Shown here: piece after piece, positions 58,388 through 64,000 of the stretch
Position numbering within the stretch: position 1 is the stretch's first letter
Layout of the letters: each line of letters starts with the position of its first letter
Assembly (NCBI RefSeq): GCF_031457955.1
Contig: NZ_JAVDXN010000006.1
Coordinates: 186,001 to 250,000, forward strand
Direction: 5' to 3'
Source: Mixta sp031457955
Lineage (GTDB): Bacteria > Pseudomonadota > Gammaproteobacteria > Enterobacterales > Enterobacteriaceae
Length of the DNA stretch: 64,000 nt
The notes under the pieces: model-generated
Told to the model about the DNA's origin: nothing
Databases searched by the model: none
What the model saw: the letters and a program-made list of their open reading frames with translations, nothing else
Made by a program: the position numbers and the translations under genes

Positions 58388-60042
58388 TACCAGCTCCGGA
58401 ATTTAGCCGGTGGGTTGTAGAGGCCGCCGGACCATTCCACCAGATCCGCCACGCTGCCTGCGGCCAGCAGAGAACGGCTGGCTTCACTGCGGCGAATGCC
58501 TAAATCTTCCGGCCAGGCGACTTTGCCTTGCTGACGCAGTTTTGCCACGCGCTGGGCATCAACACCCAGACCGATATCGGTGATCCCGGCGACTGCCGCG
58601 ACCATCGCCCGACGTTCTTCCATCGACTCGGCGCGATAGAGATAGGCGATGCCCTCTTCGGTCAGAACGTGGGTCACGTCATCGCCATAAATCATCACCG
58701 GCGCCAGCGGCATCGACGAGGCTTTCGCCACATCAACGGCATCCAGTTTTTCGACGAAGGTCGGTTTACCGCCCGCCTGGAAGGTTTCTACCATCTGCAC
58801 CACCAGCTTACGGCCGCGCACCATGGGATCGGGCTGGGTGATGGTTGATAGCCAGGCCGGTGTGGCATGACGACGGCCGTGCGGATCGTGACCCATGTTT
58901 GGCGCGCCGCCGAAGCCGGAGAGACGACCACGGGTAACGGTTGAAGAGTTGGCGTAGCCATCAATCTGTAACGTCGAGCCGATAAACATATCGACCGCGT
59001 ACTGACCGGCCAGCTGACAAAGCGCGCGGTTAGAGCGCATTGAACCGTCCGCGCCGGTAAAGAAGATGTCAGGGCGTGCGGCGATGTAATTTTCCATCCC
59101 CAGTTCGCTACCGAAGCTGTGAATGCTTTCCACCCAGCCGCTTTCAATCGCCGGGATCAAGGTTGGATGCGGATTCAGCGTCCAGTGTTTACAAATTTTG
59201 CCTTTCAGCCCCAGCTGTTCGCCATAGGTTGGCAGCAGCAGCTCAATGGCGGCGGTGTTAAAGCCGATACCGTGGTTCAGCGACTGCACCTGATGTTCGG
59301 CGTAGATGCCTTTAATCGCCATCATCGCCATCAGGATATGTTCCTGTTTAATCAGGCGCGGATCGCGAGTGAACAGCGGCTCAATAAAGAAGGGTTGATC
59401 GGCGACCACCACATAATCGATCCACGAACCGGGAATATCGACGCGCGGCAGATCGCTAACGTCATCCACCAGTTCATTAACCTGAGCGATAACGATACCG
59501 TTGCGGAAAGCGGCGGCCTCGACCAGCGCTGGCGTATCTTCGGTACTCGGTCCGGTATAGAGGTTGCCCTGACGGTCAGCTTTGAAGCCAGCGACCAGCG
59601 CGACGTTCGGCACCAGATCAACATACAGGCGGGCGTAGAGTTCGATATAAGTATGGATGGCGCCGATTTCCAGCTGTCCATCCTCCAGCAGCTGCGAAAT
59701 ACGCAGGCTCTGCGTACCGGAGAACGCGAAATCAAGCTTGCGGGCGATGCCCTTTTCAAAAATATCCAGATGTTCGCTGCGGCTGACGCTCGGCATCAAC
59801 ATATGCAGATCGTGTACTTTTTGCGGATCAACTTCCGCCAGCATACGTGATAAGAAATCGGCCTGTTTCTGGTTATTCCCTTCCAGCACGACACGGTCGC
59901 CGGGGACAATAAGTTTTTCCAGAACGCTGGGTAAATCATGGGTGGGCAGAACTTTACCTGGGATAGAGAGTGATGCGATGCGTCGTTGTTTTTCAGTGCG
60001 ACGCGTATCCCAGACGCGGCCTGCCGATGCTTCAGGCAACAT
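58387..60042 (-). CDS. mdcA: Malonate decarboxylase alpha subunit (acetyl-S-ACP:malonate ACP transferase)
   Basis: 551 residues starting MLPEASAGRVWDTRRTEKQRR with an AGGAGG ribosome site. CoA-transferase-like fold; conserved VLEGNNQKQADFLSRML, SLNHGIGFNTAAIELLLP and RGRLSGFGGAPNMGHDPHGRRHATPAW. Exchanges acetyl for malonyl on the ACP. First gene of the operon; promoter must lie in the gap above 60060. Confidence 0.95.
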   Translation of the reverse strand: MLPEASAGRVWDTRRTEKQRRIASLSIPGKVLPTHDLPSVLEKLIVPGDRVVLEGNNQKQADFLSRMLAEVDPQKVHDLHMLMPSVSRSEHLDIFEKGIARKLDFAFSGTQSLRISQLLEDGQLEIGAIHTYIELYARLYVDLVPNVALVAGFKADRQGNLYTGPSTEDTPALVEAAAFRNGIVIAQVNELVDDVSDLPRVDIPGSWIDYVVVADQPFFIEPLFTRDPRLIKQEHILMAMMAIKGIYAEHQVQSLNHGIGFNTAAIELLLPTYGEQLGLKGKICKHWTLNPHPTLIPAIESGWVESIHSFGSELGMENYIAARPDIFFTGADGSMRSNRALCQLAGQYAVDMFIGSTLQIDGYANSSTVTRGRLSGFGGAPNMGHDPHGRRHATPAWLSTITQPDPMVRGRKLVVQMVETFQAGGKPTFVEKLDAVDVAKASSMPLAPVMIYGDDVTHVLTEEGIAYLYRAESMEERRAMVAAVAGITDIGLGVDAQRVAKLRQQGKVAWPEDLGIRRSEASRSLLAAGSVADLVEWSGGLYNPPAKFRSW

Positions 60043-60183
60043 GGCTAACCTCCTGGCTTGATAGTGATTTAAGTAAAATCGACAGGGGAAAGTTTCTGCC
60101 TGTTAGGCGAAAGCTTCAATTAATGTGGGCGTCGAATCATTAGCCTGAGGGTAATGGTATTTTGGCGTGTGTGGTGTAGCTTA

Positions 60184-60267
60184 ATCAGGTTAGCGCGCAT
60201 TTAACCTTATTAAAAGTTGGGATAAATTACATATACCATTGATAAATATAAATTTATCAGGTTAGCG
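60184..60267. repeat. 12-bp direct repeats flanking a 20-bp palindrome upstream of mdcA
   Basis: ATCAGGTTAGCG occurs at 60184-60195 and 60256-60267. Between them, TGATAAAT-ATAA-ATTTATCA (60240-60259) is a perfect palindrome, sharing its last bases with the second repeat. About 140-225 bp before the mdcA start. Candidate MdcR operator region; binding is not shown. Confidence 0.45.
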
Positions 60268-60367
60268 TTTTTTCTGCAGCAGGCAATCTGTTCCGCTTGT
60301 TTGTTTGGTAAATTGGACAGCATCGTTACGCTAAACGGTTACGCTTCACAAAAGCGATATATAAATG

Positions 60368-60403
60368 ATTATACAGCAAACCCACCTATACTTAAGTACA
60401 GGT
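60368..60403 (-). promoter_or_regulatory. EsaR-like box overlapping a leftward promoter
   Basis: ACCTATACTTAAGTACAGGT (60384-60403) is a 20-bp palindrome imperfect at one base pair. It matches the recalled EsaR box at about 15 of 20 positions and the luxR-proximal box at 16 of 20. On the minus strand it covers a TTAAGT -35-like hexamer, 16 bp from a perfect TATAAT -10 (60373-60368), directed toward mdcA about 320 bp away. Confidence 0.5.
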
Positions 60404-60893
60404 AACGCCTGGTCTCCTGACGCTTAATTCAGAAATATTGAGGCGCTTATCTTCTGTTACGCGCTCACAATCGCCTGGGCGGCCTAAGGAAAAACAGCGG
60501 ACAGAATATTGCCTGGCTTCCTGCGCATTGATTTAATGACCCATCATTAATAATACCTTTTACAGGCAAGCGTTAATTAATTTCTTATTTTCCTTAATTT
60601 TGCCTTCAATCAATATCTAATAAGAAATGACTCTTTCCTGTTTTTCCTTTTTTGATTTCTCAGGCGATTTAGCCATCCTGTAAAAAAACGCTTTTATGAC
60701 AATATAAATATTTTCTATTTTTACCGCAATAAGATCAATGGCAATGAATTAACCGTTGCGTTCTGGCTTAATTAGAGACAATTCTCACATTGATAGATTA
60801 TATTGAAAGCTATAATGCTTCGCTGACTACGCTAAACAAAAAGCTAATTACTATTATTATTTACGGATTTTATAATATCACTCAGGATTAATT

Positions 60894-61514
60894 ATGATTA
60901 ACACCGTGTTTATTGTTGATGACCACCCTTTTATCTGCTCAGGTATTAAGGCTTATTTACGCGCGAATAACTACACGATTGCAGGCGTTGCGCAGGATGG
61001 CGTTTCGGTGATTGCCGATGTGGGTTTACATCGCCCCGACCTGGTGATTATGGATCTTAACATCCCCGGCCGGGACGGCATGCAAGTCATTGAAAGTCTA
61101 AAGCGAATTAACGCGCAGCAGAAAATTATCGTGTTAACCGCCTCTGAAAGCGAGTTCCATATGCAGCGCTGTTTACAGCTTGGCGTTGATGGTTACCTGT
61201 GTAAAAGTCACGATATGACGCAGCTGCTACAGGCGATTCGCAGCATCGATAAAGGCATTAAGTTCTATCCGTGCTCGCATAATATAGAAGTCAAAACCCT
61301 GCATCCTGAAAGCGAAAAATTAATGTCGCTTTCTCGCCGCGAGCTGCTGGTACTCAGAAAGCTGGCCGCCGGATACTCCAATAAAGAAATAGCCTTACAG
61401 CTTTCGCTTAGCAATAAAACCATCAGTACCTATAAAATTAAAATATTGCGCAAGTTGGGTATTAAAAGCGTGGTGGATATTAATGAAGTCGCAAAAAGAA
61501 ACTACCTGGTTTAG
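60894..61514 (+). CDS. NarL/FixJ-family response regulator (FimZ/EvgA-like)
   Basis: 206 residues. Receiver domain with VDDHPF, phospho-acceptor D54 in LVIMDLNIPGRDG, and GVDGYLCKSH. LuxR-type HTH at the end: LSRRELLVLRKLAAGYSNKEIALQLSLSNKTISTYKIKILRKLGI. No sensor kinase gene adjoins it, so it is an orphan, as FimZ is in enteric bacteria. Target unknown. The upstream gap is unusually long. Confidence 0.9.
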   Translation: MINTVFIVDDHPFICSGIKAYLRANNYTIAGVAQDGVSVIADVGLHRPDLVIMDLNIPGRDGMQVIESLKRINAQQKIIVLTASESEFHMQRCLQLGVDGYLCKSHDMTQLLQAIRSIDKGIKFYPCSHNIEVKTLHPESEKLMSLSRRELLVLRKLAAGYSNKEIALQLSLSNKTISTYKIKILRKLGIKSVVDINEVAKRNYLV

Positions 61515-61623
61515 CCGGTTAATAACGGGCAGGGATCGCTTTAATTCCGACAATAGCGTATGCGGGATAATGTCTGTAAATGTGACGAGAGCGGGCAGCC
61601 GGTTATGCCGCCCCGCTCGTGGT

Positions 61624-62229
61624 TTAACTATGGTGCGCCAATTGCTGCGCCACAGGATGCCAAAAATCCGTTACCGCGCCTTCGCCGCCGGTTAACGGAT
61701 CAAACGGCGGTAACGGTACGCGTTTAATCGCACTCTGGGAGCGTTCCAGAATATTTTTGTCATCGCGCAGCGTGTCAGGCTCCATGCCTGCTGGATAAGC
61801 GCCAACGGTGAAGAAATCCTCGCTGGCGGCCACCTGCTGATGCCCTACGCCCGCCGGGATAAGCACCGCATCGCCCATGCGCAACGTAACCATACGTCCG
61901 CTTTCGCCGCCAAACAGCACTTCTGCCCAGCCTGCGCCAACGCCCAGTAGCTCATGGCTGTTGGAGTGATAGTGCGTATAAGGAAAAATGGCTGAGCGCC
62001 AGCGTGGCGGCCAGTGGTTTTCCGCAAAGCGTTGTTCAAACCAGGCCGCAATATCCTCGACCTCATCTGGCACAATGCGCGGATAGATGATCAACGGCAG
62101 AGGGTTGTTCGGAATACCGTTTGAAGGCATAGCCAGCGTAAGATGCTGCGGGTTATTAGACGTCCCTGCAAACAGAGTGCCTGCGGCAAAAGACATCATA
62201 GCCATAAGACTGCATGATGAGGGAACCAT
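61624..62229 (-). CDS. Cupin-domain protein (YjlB-like)
   Basis: 201 residues. Cupin motif: FPYTHYHSNSHELLGVGAGWAEVLFGG with two metal-type histidines and a glutamate, then GDAVLIPAGVGHQQV. The start at 62229 has a strong AGGAGG ribosome site, although it adds a ~25-residue mildly hydrophobic N-terminus not usual in YjlB proteins. Substrate unknown. Confidence 0.8.
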   Translation of the reverse strand: MVPSSCSLMAMMSFAAGTLFAGTSNNPQHLTLAMPSNGIPNNPLPLIIYPRIVPDEVEDIAAWFEQRFAENHWPPRWRSAIFPYTHYHSNSHELLGVGAGWAEVLFGGESGRMVTLRMGDAVLIPAGVGHQQVAASEDFFTVGAYPAGMEPDTLRDDKNILERSQSAIKRVPLPPFDPLTGGEGAVTDFWHPVAQQLAHHS

Positions 62230-62386
62230 ACTACGCCTCCTGTAATTGCAATGTTAATTGATTGTGGCAAAAGCCGGTAACTTTGCAATAGCAATAATGG
62301 TTGCGGCCTCACAAAAATCTTTTATTTTCAATACTTAACTCAAATTACCGGCTGACGTAGCTCCTTTGCCGCTTTTATCTCTGCGT

Positions 62387-63796
62387 TTACATCATGGCAG
62401 CAATGAGTCCGCCCAGGATCGCGACTGCCGCTTCCTGCGCGCTGTCCCACGGCCATGAAGTATTAAAGCGGAAATAGTTGGCGTATTGCTGCCCCGATGA
62501 AAACATGCTGCCCGGCGCAATACTGATATTATGCTCCAGCGCGCGATAGTAGAGCTGTGTCGCATCCACCTTTCCCGGTAGTTCAATCCACAGAAAATAG
62601 CCGCCGCGCGAATCATTGATTTTCGCCCCGTAAGGCAGATGACGCTTTAGCGACTGACGGGCAAGATTTTTACGCTGTTCCAGTACGCGACGCAGCTTGC
62701 GCAAATGGCTGTCATAGCTTTGGGTGCCGAGATAGTTCGCCAGCGCCAGCTGCATTGGCGTGCTGGTGGCAAGCGTACTCATTAGCTGTAACCGCTGAAT
62801 GCGCTGCGCCTGTTTGCCCGCCGCTACCCAGCCCACACGAAAACCCGCCACTAAACTCTTGGAAAAAGATGAGCAATGCAGCACGCTGCCGTGGCGATCA
62901 AACGCCTTTGCCGGTAAAGGTTTATCGGCGCCGAACCCCAGTTCGCTGTAAACGTCATCCTCAATGAGCGCGACCTGATGTGCCGCCAGCAGCGTAACCA
63001 GCGCCTTTTTCTTCTCACGGCTCAGGGTAAAACCCACCGGACTCTGCTGGTTGGTCATCAGCCAGCAGGCTTTAATTGGCCAGCACGTTAACGCCTGCTC
63101 CAGCTCGTTTAAATCCATGCCGTGTTGGGGATCGGTCGCAATCGCCACCGCTTTCAGTTTTAAGCGTTCAATGATCTGTAACGCGCCGTAGAAGGTTGGA
63201 TTTTCCACCACCACCCAGTCGCCCGGCTCGGTGACCGCCTGCAAACTCAGGTTAAGCGCCTCCATTGCGCCGTTAGTGATCACAATCTCATCCGGCGAAA
63301 CGGTAATGCCCTGCTGAGCATAGCGACGCGCCAGCGTTTTACGCAGCACTTCATTGCCCGGCGGCAGATTATTGATGGCGTCGCCCGGCGTCATGCTATG
63401 AGAAACGTTATTCAGCGCGCGCATCAGCTGCCGCTGCGGAAAAAGCTCTGGATCGGGAAAAGCGCAGCCGAACGGGATGATCAGCGGATCGCGGCAGGCC
63501 TGTAGTACATCAAAAATAAAAGAATTTATATCAACCGCTTCCGCCAGCTGCACCTTTTGATGATTGACCGGCTGACTGAGGAACTCCGCACGCGGCGCGA
63601 CATAATAGCCGGACTGCGGTCGTGAAACGATGACGCCCTGACTTTCCAGCACCTGATAAGCGTGCATTACCGTCATCAGGCTCATGCCGCTCAGGTTCAC
63701 CTGATCGCGCAGCGAAGGAAGCTTTTCGCCCGGCTGCCACACCTCGGCATCAATTTGCGCCTGAATTTGCTCCACCAGCTGGAGGTACTTAGCCAT
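62387..63796 (-). CDS. ydcR: MocR-family regulator YdcR-like
   Basis: 469 residues, strongly like E. coli YdcR: KYLQLVEQIQAQID, EKLPSLRDQVNLSGMSLMTVMHAYQVLESQGVI (GntR HTH), DINSFIFDVLQA, then the aminotransferase domain with ITNGAMEALNLSLQAVTEPGDWV and PLP-lysine region CSSFSKSLVAGFRVGWV. Target genes unknown. The AT-rich gap before it contains its promoter. Confidence 0.9.
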   Translation of the reverse strand: MAKYLQLVEQIQAQIDAEVWQPGEKLPSLRDQVNLSGMSLMTVMHAYQVLESQGVIVSRPQSGYYVAPRAEFLSQPVNHQKVQLAEAVDINSFIFDVLQACRDPLIIPFGCAFPDPELFPQRQLMRALNNVSHSMTPGDAINNLPPGNEVLRKTLARRYAQQGITVSPDEIVITNGAMEALNLSLQAVTEPGDWVVVENPTFYGALQIIERLKLKAVAIATDPQHGMDLNELEQALTCWPIKACWLMTNQQSPVGFTLSREKKKALVTLLAAHQVALIEDDVYSELGFGADKPLPAKAFDRHGSVLHCSSFSKSLVAGFRVGWVAAGKQAQRIQRLQLMSTLATSTPMQLALANYLGTQSYDSHLRKLRRVLEQRKNLARQSLKRHLPYGAKINDSRGGYFLWIELPGKVDATQLYYRALEHNISIAPGSMFSSGQQYANYFRFNTSWPWDSAQEAAVAILGGLIAAMM

Positions 63797-63896
63797 AAAC
63801 TGTTACAGGTCCCGGAAGCGTAAAGGGCAACTATTATAGTTTTTCCGGCGCGTGGCGGCTACGCCAGCACGCCTTTCTCTTCGGCTCCGGGCGGTA

Positions 63897-64000
63897 TCAG
63901 GCCACAGGCGTTGAATCTTTGGTTTCGATATATTCTTTCAATTCATGGATGCGTTCGGGCGGAATCGGTTTCCCCAACAGATATCCCTGCAGGCTGTTAC
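63897..64000 (-). CDS. C-terminal end of an EAL-domain protein (cut by window edge)
   Basis: Only the last ~34 codons are visible: NSLQGYLLGKPIPPERIHEL and a tail ending STPVA. QGYLLGKP is the usual end of EAL c-di-GMP phosphodiesterases. The rest lies beyond the right edge. Confidence 0.75.
   Translation of the reverse strand, partial: NSLQGYLLGKPIPPERIHELKEYIETKDSTPVA

Larger units (their letters stand above)
60043..60893. other. Long regulatory gap between mdcA and the response-regulator gene
   Basis: 851 bp without a supportable ORF, AT-rich from 60540 to 60890. It contains direct repeats, a 20-bp palindrome and an EsaR-like box overlapping a leftward promoter (each listed separately). 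A rightward -10 TATAAT at 60811-60816 with CATTGA 17 bp upstream is a fair promoter for the response regulator, giving a leader of ~70 nt. A small RNA could hide here. Confidence 0.45.

Noticed and set aside
1..64000. CRISPR array
   Set aside because: No regularly spaced short repeats were found. The only long tandem repeat is the coding PAS triplication.

Overview
The window reads as a chromosomal segment of an enterobacterium from the Erwiniaceae (Pantoea/Mixta/Erwinia clade). The first 18 kb follow the Escherichia coli order speA-metK-galP-sprT-endA-rsmE-gshB-yqgE-yqgF-yggR/yggS-yggT-rdgB-hemW-yggN-yggL-trmB-mutY-yggX-mltC almost gene for gene. Proteins are close to but distinct from E. 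coli, and an EsaI/EsaR-type quorum-sensing pair is present. Genus is inferred from gene content only.

Layout. (1) 1-17.9 kb: conserved core. Arginine decarboxylase (cut by the window edge, preceded by a translationally coupled YqgB-like leader ORF), SAM synthetase with MetJ boxes, galactose permease with GalR and CRP sites, endonuclease, glutathione synthesis, RNA/DNA housekeeping and mutY-yggX-mltC. yggU is missing between yggT and rdgB. (2) 17.9-44.5 kb: about 26.6 kb of accessory genes between mltC and a tRNA-Phe gene, where E. coli has nupG-speC-yqgA-pheV. It holds a two-gene operon equivalent to the two halves of plant Tm-1, a TetR regulator, a luxI/luxR pair with overlapping 3' ends, a decayed gene, two Old Yellow Enzymes, a sorbosone-dehydrogenase-like lipoprotein, YqjH/YqjI, a sugar porter, an unknown membrane protein, a five-gene dedicated TonB system (exbD-tonB-receptor-exbB-phospholipase D), an M20 hydrolase with altered active-site residues, yghU, an unknown 63-residue protein behind a sigma54 promoter with three NorR-type enhancer sites, ygbA, ylaC, a MocR regulator and a TacA/TacT toxin-antitoxin pair. 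(3) 44.5-51.8 kb: tRNA-Phe, a soluble PAS-PAS chemoreceptor (BdlA-like), a second PBP2, ferritin and a multi-PAS GGDEF-EAL protein. (4) 52-60 kb: a complete malonate decarboxylase locus, mdcABCDEFGH plus mdcR. (5) 60-64 kb: a NarL/FimZ-type response regulator, a cupin, a YdcR-type MocR regulator and the 3' end of an EAL-domain gene.

Most notable. First, the sigma54/NorR-like control region driving an undescribed small gene that converges with the nitrosative-stress gene ygbA (40.1-41.0 kb). Second, the self-contained TonB-receptor-phospholipase D locus with a possible Pho box (32.0-37.5 kb). Third, an EsaR-like box upstream of luxR that recurs in the mdcA/response-regulator intergenic region (60.4 kb), suggesting a quorum-sensing target there. 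No insertion sequence, prophage or CRISPR array was seen.
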